The position numbers were made by a program, and so were the translations under genes. This document shows, one piece after another, positions 10,455 to 20,480 of a stretch of 64,000 nt of DNA. This stretch comes from Sepioteuthis lessoniana (taxonomy: Eukaryota; Mollusca; Cephalopoda; Myopsida; Loliginidae), in the NCBI GenBank assembly GCA_963585895.1, contig OY757904.1:87082543-87146542 (forward strand), in the 5' to 3' direction. Below the pieces are notes generated by a model, which searched no databases, was not told the origin of the DNA, and saw only the letters and a program-made list of their open reading frames with translations. Numbering within the stretch: position 1 is the stretch's first letter; each line of letters begins with the position of its first letter.

Positions 10455-11330
10455 TTGAGGCTGCTGCACATGTTTGTACCTATTCTGAAGGATAAATTCA
10501 ACCACTGGTTTGCTCAGGAAGCTATCCTTTGTTGCGTTACCAAAGGCGGGATCACATTACCGAAGAAAGATGGCAGGCATATTTGGGAGGGTTTAGACGA
10601 TTACAGGCCCATAACTCTGCTAAACTCAGAATTAAAAATTTTACCTCGGATCTTAGCGAATCGTTTGCAGATTGTCATCAACGATCTGATCGGACCTGAA
10701 CAGAACTACGCTGTGAAGATAAGATCGATCCCAAACAAATTGCATCTGGTGTGTGAGGTCCTAAGGGGATAAGAAGACGGCACTGCATCTGTGCTGAACA
10801 ATTTAGATCAGGCATAGGCCTTCAGTAGGGTAGACCATCGGTTTTTGGCGGCAGTTTTGGAGACCGCCGGATTCAAACCGCGTTCCGCATTCAGTACCAC
10901 AACCCTCAGGCAGTGGTGCTGGTAAACAGGAAGCACTAGTAGGCTTACGCGATCGAGCGGTCGGTCCGACTGGGTTGCCCCTTGTCTCCTCTTCTCTATA
11001 TCCTCGCTTTGGAGCACCTGCTCTGTAGGCTTAGGGATGAGGAGTCAAATCCGGCCCTGCGCGCAGTCCCCTTTGCCGACTGTCATACCTCAAACGTCTC
11101 CGCACACGCCTATGATATCACAATCTTTGTGTCCCACTGTTTGGACATAAAGTCTGTGATGATAGCAGTCGCGATGTAAGAAGTGATAGCAGGAGCCAAA
11201 ATCAGTTTCGAGAAGAGTGAAGGTCTGTGGATCGGTGCTTGGAGGAGTGACGTTCTCTTGCCAGGGACTTTCTGCTGGAGTGATGGACCCGTCCGCATCC
11301 TCGGGGTGCGGTTCAGGCTCGGCCTGGCGG
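10455..11330 (+). pseudogene. Tx1/L1-type LINE copy E: ORF2 RT fragment
   Basis: This fragment aligns to residues about 470-750 of the intact ORF2 at 17013-20480. Recognisable blocks are MFVPILKDKFNHWFAQEA, ITLPKKDGRHIWEGLDDYRP, ANRLQIVINDLIGPEQ, a broken LDQAxAFSRVDHRFL, VRLGCPLSPLLYILALEHLL and the degenerate AYDITIFVSHCLDIK in place of FADDITVFVSRRLDIK. It has many substitutions, stops and frameshifts, so it is older than copies A and D. It ends inside the RT region and has no 3' UTR, so it is cut at both sides. Confidence 0.85.
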
Positions 11331-11640
11331 AAAATGAAATTGCAACTTCCTGAAGGACGATGCTAGATATAAAATTTGCAAACTAGTAGATAGTGCATAT
11401 TCTGATAGAATTTTCAACCATCATGAGATGTAATTATAATGAGGCATCATATCGTATGTATTTTTCAGTAAAATCCTTTGTTGATGCTCAAACGCGATAT
11501 GCAGTGTAAAAATATGAGAACACATCCCTTAGTTGGGAAGCTGTCAACGTATTGATCGGTATGTGTATTCCTACTAAAATACATATGGGTTTAATCTTGA
11601 CTAAATTGAAACATATTCAAGGTATCACAATTTTTCTCTG

Positions 11641-11690
11641 TATATATATATATATATATACACATGTGTGTGTGTGTGTGTGTGTGTGTG
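11641..11690. repeat. (TA)n-(TG)n compound microsatellite
   Basis: About 20 bp of TA repeats pass through CACATG into about 24 bp of TG repeats. Confidence 0.95.
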
Positions 11691-11856
11691 TTTAAATAAA
11701 ATAATGTAACAAACGAAAAAGTTGCACAGACAATTTTTTCGTTTATGAATTTAAAATTTTAATTCTAAAAACAATTTTTCCAATAATAATCTATGATATA
11801 CTTATTAGATTTTGCTCAATAATTAAACTTCACACATGATCGAAATTAGTTTAGCC

Positions 11857-11960
11857 CAGTCGGTTGGGACAGTAGAATACGCCGTGAGCATCTTAGCAGT
11901 GAGGCAAGATCTCTCACAGAATTTGGTATCACGGATTGATATGCCAAATAACCAATAACC
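11857..11960 (+). mobile_element. SINE-like relic with tRNA A-box-like start
   Basis: TAGCCCAGTCGGTTGGGACA followed by GTAGAATACGCCG resembles a pol III A box and D arm. Nearly the same string, GCCCAGTCGGCTGGAGC then GTAGAATACACCG, occurs near 12733. No B box is recognisable, so this is a decayed or truncated head. Confidence 0.4.
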
Positions 11961-12539
11961 TAACCGATATTAGTTTTCATTGATTATTATCCGTAAGTTT
12001 CAATAATTTCTAACCAAAATATTTTCTAAAATGGATTTTGATTGGAAACCACAACAAAGACGTGTTTTTATTTGATGTATTATTTTTTTAATTAAAAAAA
12101 TTAAAAGAAAAAGAAAATTTTTCTAAAATCTTAAATTAAATCTTAAATTAAATCTAAAACTAAATTTTTTGTGTTTTTTTAGATTTATTTTTTCATTCAG
12201 ATTTCTAATAAAAGTTTGTACTCTTTTTTTCTCGTAAAACATTACGCTTTTTGAACAAAATTTTGCAGATTAGTTATGTCTCTATATTTTGAAATTAAAC
12301 GCTATTAATGATAATAGAACTTTTTTTTTCATGTTTTCATTTGAAAATAATTCTATGATGAAGCATTTAGATATTGCATCTAACTGAAGATTGATTTATA
12401 AAAAACCGAAAGTTGACATATTATCATACATAAGTCAATATATCCACTGAATATCTTTTTTTCATTTTTTTTTATATCTACACCTCATACCACATGAGAT
12501 GGAATTTGCATGTAATTAGACTTCATAGGTGATGACAAG

Positions 12540-13010
12540 GAGGCACTTGAGACATCCCTATTGTCACAGAAACAGAGAGAACCTGCAGCAGCCTCCCGTC
12601 AAAGAAGCATGAAGACCAGGGCTCTCTGGATATCTCTCAACCCGGTGTAAATCTCTCCTTGATGTCAATCATGACAGTTCCTGGCCGGTTCTTTCTCTCT
12701 CATACAGCCATTTCGCTACGCCTTTCGTACTGCCCAGTCGGCTGGAGCTGTAGAATACACCGACTGCATCTCTGCAGAGGGCTAAGATGAACGTCCTGGA
12801 TATAAGATTAAACAATTTGATGCTGAGGTTCCAGTCATGATGGAGCTTTGGGGGATGCAGAGCACCCCGTCATTGCCATCACTCCCAGGTCCTGGAGTGG
12901 TAGCGCCTGATAGTCCTATGGGTCAAACAGAACTAAATTGCGTACTTATGCTAAACTGAATTGTTTGAATTAGAACTGTTTTTGACATTGAAACTGTACT
13001 TACACTGAAA
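12540..13010. mobile_element. Composite SINE-like repeat
   Basis: The block includes the A-box-like string near 12733 and ends in an AACTGAATTGTTTGAATTAG, AACTGTTTTTGACA segment. The same words recur two or three times at 25730-25860, again next to a tRNA-like head (25545-25720), so both are probably relics of one family. No coding capacity. Confidence 0.4.
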
Positions 13011-13253
13011 GAAGAAGGGGTGGACGGTATGCCTCCTCGGCAACAAAAAGAACACGTGGAATCAATTTTTTCTTAAGGTTTCGCAATACCCAGGCTTGAT
13101 ATTATCTTTCATATACAGTCGTGTCTGCCGATGTTCTTCAGCTGCAGTACGAATCTCTTAGAAAATATTCCTTTTCCTTCCTCAACAATCTTCTCCAGCG
13201 GTCCTGTACCCAAGCTCGTCTTTTGTTGTGTGTCGCTGAGACTCAAACGTTAC

Positions 13254-13815
13254 ATTTATTTTCTTAAACTACATTTAAGGAAGGCATGAAGCCTTGAGAT
13301 TTTGTGAGGGGAGCGGCCATACTGTTTCTAAGGTTACCTAGCTAGCCACATTCGCCGAGCCATTCAGCAGTACAATGTATAAACAGTCATCCATCACCAA
13401 TCACGCTACCTTCACCAAAATACATTTGCTCTATGAAGAGACCTACTTAAAACCCTGAATAGAATGTGGGATTTTATTTACAATTTATGATTTATTTACA
13501 ATGACTGTTATATGATGGGAATGGGAGAAAAACCCCGAAATACAAATAAACAAAAAAGTGAAGCCAAGGAAAAAATTCCCCGTTTGGTTGTCCTCCCATC
13601 CCACCGTCTACGAAATGGATGCCGACTGTTTTCCAGTGACCGAAAACACCGAAAATAAGCCAGTCCTACCCTACGTGGGATTGGGTTCTTAGTCTGGTGG
13701 GGCAAGAAATACAGGGTTGGGTGCAATATGAGCAGTTGAAAACAGGTAATATGAATTATATACATGTGAACTTCCGAGATCTTCCGAGATACATGTGAAC
13801 TTCCGAGATACATGT
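13254..13815 (-). mobile_element. Tx1-type LINE copy F: 3' UTR only
   Basis: This block aligns with the 3' UTRs of copies A (20640-21193) and C (34043-34620), including the shared GGGAGAAAAACCCCGAAA, CCCTCCCATCCC and CATTCGCCGA words. On the minus strand it ends with AAGGC, a hairpin and AATAAAT at 13254, which is the LINE 3' end. It begins inside the 3' UTR near 13815, so it is a 5'-truncated insertion. At that end the words ACATGTGAACTTCCGAGAT are repeated about three times. Confidence 0.85.
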
Positions 13816-14165
13816 GGACATGAAAGTGGGACTAACGGCAGCTCTCGACAAAAGAGGGTTCGTTTGTGTCTGGCGTGCAGGTCAGTGATTCGATAAAAAG
13901 AAAAGAAAAGAAAAATACTCACCGCTGTTTCAATAATCCACCTTCAGCCCATTAAAGGAAAAAAGAGAGGAGGCGCCCGACCGGAATTTTTATAGGCTAA
14001 GGAAATGGATTATGGGTAAGGTGGCGTAAATAAAAGCCGACTCGTTTTTCTTTTCGGCGTCTTTTTTCTCGCCGAGTCTTGACTTTGCTTTTGACCACGC
14101 TACTTCGCGTTTACTTGACTTTTTTCTGTGTGCAAAACCCATTTGGATTACGTGTATTTTGGTTA

Positions 14166-14347
14166 TCTCGGTAAGACTTTGTTTTTTTGTTTGAACTTTT
14201 TTATTTTTAAAAAAAGGAAAAAAAGTCTTACCGAGAACACGTTATTTTTGACGTTGGTCTGTCTATTGTGTTTTGTCACCTGTATACTTGTTATCCGACT
14301 TGTATTTTTTCGTCAAGACTGTGTTAATTTTTATTTTCATTTTTCAG
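14166..14347 (+). promoter_or_regulatory. LINE A 5' UTR stem-loop with splice-site-like ends
   Basis: TCTCGGTAAGACTTT (14166-14180) is complementary to AAAGTCTTACCGAGA (14222-14236), giving a stem of about 15 bp. The left arm contains a consensus-like 5' splice site (CG/GTAAGA). At 14330-14347 a pyrimidine-rich tract ends in TTTTTCAG before GGGTTCTAC, like a 3' splice site. Copy D has the same arrangement at 58253-58428, and copy C keeps the stem at 40205-40261. Whether it is spliced is unknown. Confidence 0.5.
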
Positions 14348-14487
14348 GGGTTCTACGTGTTTTTATTGGCCTTTTTTCAGTGTTTTTGTGTGTCCGTCTC
14401 TTATTTTAACAGTAGAACCCACCTCCATACTTACTGTAGGTGGAGGTTAATTCTTCTACCCTCCTGGCTGATAATTCTACATCAGCC

Positions 14488-16998
14488 ATGGAGGGTGAAA
14501 TGACAACCCCTCCACAGACCACTCCCACACCGACCACTCCAATCGGATCAAACTGGCCTTCGCTGCCGATCCCCGGAGACACAACAGAACCAGAGACATC
14601 ACAAGGTAGCCCGATTCAGCCGGCCCAAAAGAGCCCCACAGCCTGGAAAGGCCAGCAGAGGGGACCGGAAGAACACGAGGCGGACCGGGTGGGCAGATTT
14701 GCAAAATATTTCAAGGGGAATGAAATACTGCCCATCCCGGAGATAGCCGACAAGATCGCCCCAAGAGTCCTCTCTCTGGTCGTTTCCGACCTGAAGACCA
14801 AAAGGCTGGTGGGGCTCACCAAGGAGGTCTTTGAGGACCTGATAAGGAAGGCAGGCATCCCATGCCAATACTTTTGCCGCAAAAGTTTTGCGACATGGGA
14901 TGTCCTCCTTCCTACGGAAAAGCAGGCAGCCAAGGTGGCTGAATCGGATGTCATAACGAAGAACTTCAGGCTGCAGCCGGAGTACAAAGGCACCCGTAGG
15001 CTCCGGGTCACGGTGTGTAATGTCCCGGCCATTATCACTGGGGAGGTCCTCGCGGCGTTCCTAAGCGCCTACGGACACGTCGAGGAATTCAACCTCCTCA
15101 GATCCCCGGCCGGGACAGCCTACGGGGAATATGCCTTCCGGCTGTGCCTGACCAGGGATGGCTTCAAAGCCATCCCTGAAACGCTGATCTGCGGGGATCG
15201 GCAGATGATGGTGATGGTGGAGGGAAGACGCCCCAGGTGCTGGGGGTGTAAGCAGATTGGACACATCGCCAAGTTTTGCCCCCAGCGACCTGAAAATAAG
15301 GAAAAGGCGTCGACGTCTACAACAACAACAAAGGACGCGGCGGCCCCCACCATCACCAAAGAAGCGGAGGCCAAGGGCCCGGGTCAGGTCCAGCCCCAAA
15401 ACAACCAGGAGGGCTGGACTGAAGTAACCAAAAAGAGGAGGGGATCCCCTAAACAAGGGGTAGAAAAAAGCCCAAATACATCCCCTTCTCAAAAGCAGAC
15501 CAGGGCCCAAGCAGCAGCAGTAGCAGCAGCAGAACCACCGATAGCGGCAGCAGCAGTTGCAGCAGCAACAAAAACAACAGAAACAGCAGCAACAACAACA
15601 ACAAGAACACCAGCAGACGCAACAGTAACAAAAACAACAGAAACAGCAGCAACAACAACAACAACAGAACAACAGACAGCAGCAGCAGCAAAAAAAACCA
15701 GAAAAGCAGCAACCCCCAAGAAACCAGCAACCCCCAAGACACCAACAGCTCCATCACCGAAAAACAAAAAAAAAACATCACATGAAGAGATGGAAACATC
15801 CACAAATCTCAAGAGGAGAAGGGACAGTGGGGAGGGGGCGGCCAAGAAATTATGCCCAGAAAAAACTCCTCCTGAGGCAGGCCCCTCCTCTCAACCATCA
15901 CCACCAGTACCTTCACCACTACCTCCATTACCCTCACCAACATTTCCACCCCCAAAGATCACATTGCCATCTCCTCCCCAACAAATGGCCCCCCTTTCAC
16001 CCCAGCAAGAACTTTTCTTTAAAAAGCATCACCGCCCCTATAAAATCCCCCTCCCCAGATCTCAATCTGCCGAAAGGGCACAACCCTCGGGCCTAGCCCG
16101 AACTCCATCCCTTCCCTCACTTAGCCCTACTGACTTTTCCTCACAGGAATTATTCCCAGCCATGATCTCCCCAAAGAGAAAACAACCCGGAACAAAGACG
16201 CATGATCTTACGATTGGACAAATGCAGCGGGCAGCGGCTTTGTGCTCTGCGGAGCTGGAGGCAGTTGGGGACTTCCAGCTCCGGAAGGCACTAAAGCCGT
16301 TGGCCAGGCTGGAAACAATCAATAATCTAAAAGTCTCAAATCCCGCGAACTTTAGGAGTGCAGCCATGGTACTATTTACCAACCCCTCCGCTCGGGCAGG
16401 ATATGACACAAGGTCAATTTTTAAGCGGAGTTTAACAGGTTTGAATTCAGAGTTTTCCTTCTCCTAGACTAGTTGCCTCAACAAGGCTGAAGAACCTAGT
16501 CCGTCCTACTATTTACCCATAGCTGGAGGGAGAATAAGGGGGTTCATACCTTTCCCAAGGGTATTTGCCCGAAAGTGAACATAATAGCGCGACTGGAGTA
16601 CGAACTCGCGTACTACGATTCCGCAGTTCATCGCTTTAACCATTACACCACGAGGACACCCCCATGCAGCCATGGTGACCACTTTTGTCCGGTCAGCTGG
16701 CGACCGCACTAAGGGCGTATGGAAGTACCTGAGTACGGTCTGTCAGACTGATACGGGCATAAAGCTGGCGGAGTTGGAGCACTCCTCCCTCAAAAAATGT
16801 TTAACATACTGCTCAGGGAGGGTCCCAATTTTGGTTCACCCATCTCTTTACAGGGCCCTAAAGCTGAAGTTCCCGATAGATGTCGGCGGAATCACCAGGG
16901 ACAACCGAGTGACGACTGAACTTGGTACCGGTTCCCTGCGTCAGGCTGTCGGCATCCTCACGCCCAAGGATTTCCGGCCCGTAGTCGACGATGAGTAA
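14488..16998 (+). pseudogene. LINE A ORF1 (RRM-like, CCHC knuckle), split by a SINE
   Basis: Translation most likely starts at ATG 14488 (GCCATGG context). The same MEG start is found in copies C and D. Residues 1-60 are Pro/Thr-rich. A conserved block of about residues 65-145 contains RFAKYFKGNEILPIPEIADK and the FCRKSFATWDVL motif. An RRM-like segment follows (about 165-245: RRLRVTVCNVP, EYAFRLCL). The zinc knuckle C251-WGC-KQIG-H-IAKF-C264 is CX2CX4HX4C. Next come a long Ala/Thr-rich linker encoded by CAR/ACA runs and a Pro-rich stretch. The frame is broken at 16370 by the SINE, which brings a stop at 16467. The C-terminal domain resumes after the insertion (FVRSAGDRTKGVWKYLS through LTPKDFRPVVDDE) and ends at 16998. 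The ancestral product would bind LINE RNA in the particle. Confidence 0.9.
16371..16664 (-). mobile_element. tRNA-derived SINE inserted in LINE A ORF1
   Basis: The insertion is bracketed by a perfect 12 bp target duplication, TGCAGCCATGGT, at 16359-16370 and 16665-16676. On the minus strand the element begins GTCCTCGTGGTGTAATGGTT, an A-box-like tRNA head, and has GCGAGTTCGTACTCC in the B-box position. It ends GGTAAATAGT. Related relics lie at 4672-4790 and 48147-48262. The clean duplication shows it moved after LINE A had landed, and it supplies the stop that ends the ORF1 frame. Confidence 0.9.
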
Positions 16999-17012
16999 GG
17001 TAAGTCGGATTG

Positions 17013-20000
17013 ATGGCTTTAAACGTTGCCAGTTTGAATGTGAGGGGACTGAGGGATCCAAGCAAGTGTGCGCGCTTGCTTGGTGAACTCAAGAACCTCG
17101 GAGTAGATGTTGCTGCAGTGCAGGAGACCCACTTCACTTGCGACGCTGACTGTCGGGTGCTGGAAAACGACTTTAACGTTTTCTCAGCATACGGCAGCCG
17201 CGCCAGCGCTGGGGTCTCCTTGCTAGTTGGACGCAGCCTTGATGCTGATGTTGACGTTGTTTTTGCAGGTGACGGGGGCCGGTTGGTTGTGGCCGATGTT
17301 GCCGTGAAAAGTTTCAAGTTTCGTCTGGTTGCGGTTTATGCGCCCAATATCGCTGTGGAGAGGGTTTCCTTTTTTCGTCGGTTGGCGCCGTTCCTGGACG
17401 ATACGAAGCGGCTAGTCTTAATGGGTGATTGGAATGCGATCCTTGATCCCAAGATAGATAAGGTCGGTCGGGGAGCTAGTAGTGCGGGAAGGTGTGAGAG
17501 CAGCCTTGTCGGCTTCGTGACTCGTCACGGTCTCGTCGACAGGTTTCGTCTCGATCACCCAGGGCGGGAGATGTGGACGTGGCTAGATAGTTCGCCCTCT
17601 GCCAAAGTAGGTTCCTACTTGGACAGAGTGTTAGTGAGACGAGCTGACATTGACTTTGTTAGTTGTCCCACGTTCCACTTGATAGCGTGGACTGACCATA
17701 AACTGGTTAGAGTCAGTCTACGGTTAGTAAATAGGCCTAGTCTGGCCGGTTACTGGAAGTTCAATACCTCCTTACTGGAGATACGGGACTTCCGGGACCG
17801 GCTGGAATCCCTAATTCAGCGGGCGTTAGTGGGGGCGGTTACCGGGAATAGGTGGTGGGCCTCTCTCAAATATAGGATTAGAGACTTCGCCACCAAATAC
17901 GGTCAACAGCTCAAACTAGATAAGGCCAAGGAGGCGAAGGCTATAGACGATAGACTTTCCCGGGCGGCGGCTGGGGGGGACTCCCTAGGTGTAGAACTAG
18001 CTAGGAGGGACCTTGAGCGTGAGAATAGCGAGCGCTACAAGGGATACGTAGTTAGATCTAGGTTAAATAGAGTTCGCTACGAAGCTGTGAAATCGAACGC
18101 GACTGCGCGTGAAGAAGAAGTGCGAAGGTTCCCCGATCGGTACGTCGCGTCTGTCAAGACCGCGGACGGGCGACTGCTGCATTCGAGTCGTGAGATGCGT
18201 GATGCCTTTCGGGCGCACTTTCGGGATCGCTTTGCCCGCTGCCCTGATCTCCCGATCCGGGAGTTTCGTAGCTATCTTGCCGACTTCCCCCGCCTCCGGG
18301 TGGCTAAAGCGGCTAGCTGCGAGGGAGTGGTTACTGAATGCGAAGTCCGTGATGCGTTGAAGCAGGTCGGCCTGAACAAGTCGCCGGGACTAGATGGTTT
18401 GCCCTACGAAGTGTACTTGAGGATGTCGCACATGTTTGTGCCTATTCTGACGGATATGTTCAACCATTGGTTCGCCCAGGGAGCCATCCCTGGTAGCGTT
18501 ACCAAGGGCGTGATCACATTGCTGAAGAAAGGTGGCAGGCATGTTTGGGAGGGTTTAGATGACTACAGGCCCATAACTCTGCTTAACACAGAGTTAAAGA
18601 TTTTGGCCCGGGTCTTGGCGAATCGTTTACAGCGTGTCATCAGTGATCTGATCGGCCCTGAACAGACCTTTGCTGTGAAGGGAAGATCGATCCAGGACAA
18701 TCTGCACTTGATTCGCGGGGTCCTAGAGGGGATAGAAGACGACACAGAAGCCGCGCTGATCAGTTTAGATCAGTCCAAGGCCTTCGATAGGGTTGACCAT
18801 CGGTTCTTGGCGTCTGTTTTGGAGACTGCCGGATTCAAACCGGAGTTCCGCAGATGGATTAGCATGATGTACCACAACCCTCAGGCAGTGGTGCAGGTGA
18901 ACGGAAGGCGTTCGAGGGTATTCGCGATCGAGCGTTCGGTGCGGCAGGGCTGCCCTTTGTCTCCTCTTCTCTATGTCCTCGCGTTGGAGCCCCTCCTGCG
19001 CAGGCTTAGGGATGAGGGGACAAGTCCGTCCCTGCGCGGTATACCTTTTGTTAGCAGCCTTGCGGCAAGGGTTTCTGCGTTCGCTGATGACATCACAGTC
19101 TTTGTATCCCGCCGTCTGGATATAAAGGCTGTGAAAGAGGCGGTTGTCGAGTACGAGCGGATCGCAGGAGCCAAGGTCAATTTTGACAAAAGCGAAGGTT
19201 TGCGGCTTGGTGCTTGGAGGGGTAGCGATACTCTTCCAGGGCCCTTCCGCTGGAGTGACGGACCCATCCGCATCCTCGGGGTGTGGTTCGGGCCCGACCT
19301 CCAACTGGAGCGAAATTGGTTGGAAGTACAAACCAAGGTGAATGCTCAGGTGGGAATCTGGCTTTCAAGGAGGTTGTCCTTAAAGGGCAGGGCGGAGGCG
19401 TGCGCCACGTACGTCTTCCCTCTGATCCTTTACCGATTGGCTGTACTTCCTCTGCCTAAGGCACGTCGGTTGGCACTGCAACAATCCCTCTCCAGATTAC
19501 TCTGGGGAGGTGCAAGGCCGATGGTCCGTAGGCAGGTCTGTATCCAACGTGCACGCAACGGGGGTCTGGGTATGCCTGATCTGGAGAGCCACTGGCTTGC
19601 TGAAAGACTTGCATACCTCGGCCGGTCCTTGACAGGGGACTCAGTGTGGAGACGAAAGGCGAGTCGGACTTTTCCTCGCCTCAAGTCAGACCCAAAGGCT
19701 GAAGGTCGACGTAGGCCTTTGGGCGAAGCACTGTTTTTTAGCGAATGCCGAAAGGCCCTTCGTAACCCTCTTGGGTCCAGTGACCTTTCACGACCTCGGA
19801 AAGAGCTATATCGGGAATTAGTGGTGGGTTCCGCTTCTGATCCTTTTAGCGAGCGGCGAGGCTGGACGGCGGAGGAGATCCGCTCTCACTGGAATTGGGC
19901 GCCAGGATCGAGCTTCTTGAACAACTCCGAGTTCTCGCTCACCTGGCGACTTGTACGGAATGCGTTACCCCTTCTCGGCTTGAACTACAGAGCGGGCATA

Positions 20001-20480
20001 GCAGACATGCCTGATTGTCCTCGCTGCGGCAGTGCATTAGAAGAAACGGCTGAGCACGCCTTCTATTATTGTGAGCGAGTTCGCCCGTTCTGGGATCACC
20101 TCGGGGAGTGGACGGCTCGCATCGAACCCAAGCAGCTCGTGCTGCTCGACGTTGGTTACGTCGTGGACAACGTTCTTCCTCCGTTTCAGGGTGAGAAGCG
20201 TGTGGTGTTTCTCGCGATCATGGCTGTAGCTCGAATGGTGATTTGGATCACGCGAAAGAAGGGATTGTATGAGGATGCAAACTTTTCTCATCGTGATCTG
20301 GTTTTGTATTTTCGGCATCAGCTGAGGGTCAAAATTAGATGCGATAGAAAACGTTTGGATCGCATAACATTCAACAGAAGGTGGGTGAATGCAGCGAGCC
20401 TGGTCGTGCGAAAGGGGGCAACGTTGGAGTCATCCTTTCCTCCTCTGCCTGCCCATGGCGTCTACGGTACGGGTCCTTAG
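17013..20480 (+). CDS. LINE A ORF2: endonuclease-reverse transcriptase, intact
   Basis: ATG 17013 lies 14 bp after the ORF1 stop and copies B, C and D share this start; a TTG just upstream is not needed. The product is 1155 residues, in the usual range for Tx1/L1 ORF2. The apurinic-type endonuclease covers about 1-235: N9 in SLNVRG, E38 in VQETHF, D139/N141 in GDWNAIL, and D228-H229 in WTDHK. The reverse transcriptase covers about 440-760, with LNKSPGLDGLP, D586 in SLDQSKAFDRVD, RQGCPLSPLLY and the catalytic FADD at 690-693. A C-terminal zinc knuckle reads C1002-PRC-...-H1015-AFYY-C1020. It would nick target DNA and prime cDNA synthesis from LINE RNA. All catalytic residues I can identify are present. 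Reinitiation after ORF1 is the likely way it is translated. Confidence 0.95.
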   Translation: MALNVASLNVRGLRDPSKCARLLGELKNLGVDVAAVQETHFTCDADCRVLENDFNVFSAYGSRASAGVSLLVGRSLDADVDVVFAGDGGRLVVADVAVKSFKFRLVAVYAPNIAVERVSFFRRLAPFLDDTKRLVLMGDWNAILDPKIDKVGRGASSAGRCESSLVGFVTRHGLVDRFRLDHPGREMWTWLDSSPSAKVGSYLDRVLVRRADIDFVSCPTFHLIAWTDHKLVRVSLRLVNRPSLAGYWKFNTSLLEIRDFRDRLESLIQRALVGAVTGNRWWASLKYRIRDFATKYGQQLKLDKAKEAKAIDDRLSRAAAGGDSLGVELARRDLERENSERYKGYVVRSRLNRVRYEAVKSNATAREEEVRRFPDRYVASVKTADGRLLHSSREMRDAFRAHFRDRFARCPDLPIREFRSYLADFPRLRVAKAASCEGVVTECEVRDALKQVGLNKSPGLDGLPYEVYLRMSHMFVPILTDMFNHWFAQGAIPGSVTKGVITLLKKGGRHVWEGLDDYRPITLLNTELKILARVLANRLQRVISDLIGPEQTFAVKGRSIQDNLHLIRGVLEGIEDDTEAALISLDQSKAFDRVDHRFLASVLETAGFKPEFRRWISMMYHNPQAVVQVNGRRSRVFAIERSVRQGCPLSPLLYVLALEPLLRRLRDEGTSPSLRGIPFVSSLAARVSAFADDITVFVSRRLDIKAVKEAVVEYERIAGAKVNFDKSEGLRLGAWRGSDTLPGPFRWSDGPIRILGVWFGPDLQLERNWLEVQTKVNAQVGIWLSRRLSLKGRAEACATYVFPLILYRLAVLPLPKARRLALQQSLSRLLWGGARPMVRRQVCIQRARNGGLGMPDLESHWLAERLAYLGRSLTGDSVWRRKASRTFPRLKSDPKAEGRRRPLGEALFFSECRKALRNPLGSSDLSRPRKELYRELVVGSASDPFSERRGWTAEEIRSHWNWAPGSSFLNNSEFSLTWRLVRNALPLLGLNYRAGIADMPDCPRCGSALEETAEHAFYYCERVRPFWDHLGEWTARIEPKQLVLLDVGYVVDNVLPPFQGEKRVVFLAIMAVARMVIWITRKKGLYEDANFSHRDLVLYFRHQLRVKIRCDRKRLDRITFNRRWVNAASLVVRKGATLESSFPPLPAHGVYGTGP

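Larger units (their letters stand above)
11691..13253. other. AT-rich intergenic DNA with SINE relics
   Basis: No protein-coding frame can be supported here. The stretch is strongly AT-rich from 11970 to 12500. Two blocks related to tRNA-derived repeats are listed separately. Confidence 0.45.

Noticed and set aside
15061-15845. Long minus-strand ORFs (118-203 codons), Cys-rich or Leu-rich, antisense to LINE A ORF1
   Set aside because: They are shadows of the CAR/ACA-rich Ala/Thr linker. Their composition comes from the trinucleotide runs and they have no domain or conserved start in copies C and D.
17010-17012. TTG start for LINE A ORF2
   Set aside because: ATG at 17013 follows immediately and the other copies use that ATG; a TTG start is not expected in an animal.
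19144-19336. Antisense ORFs up to 188 codons within LINE ORF2 (also 62480-63046, 35886-36357)
   Set aside because: The same antisense frame recurs in every copy because the underlying ORF2 sequence is conserved; it has no independent protein signature.
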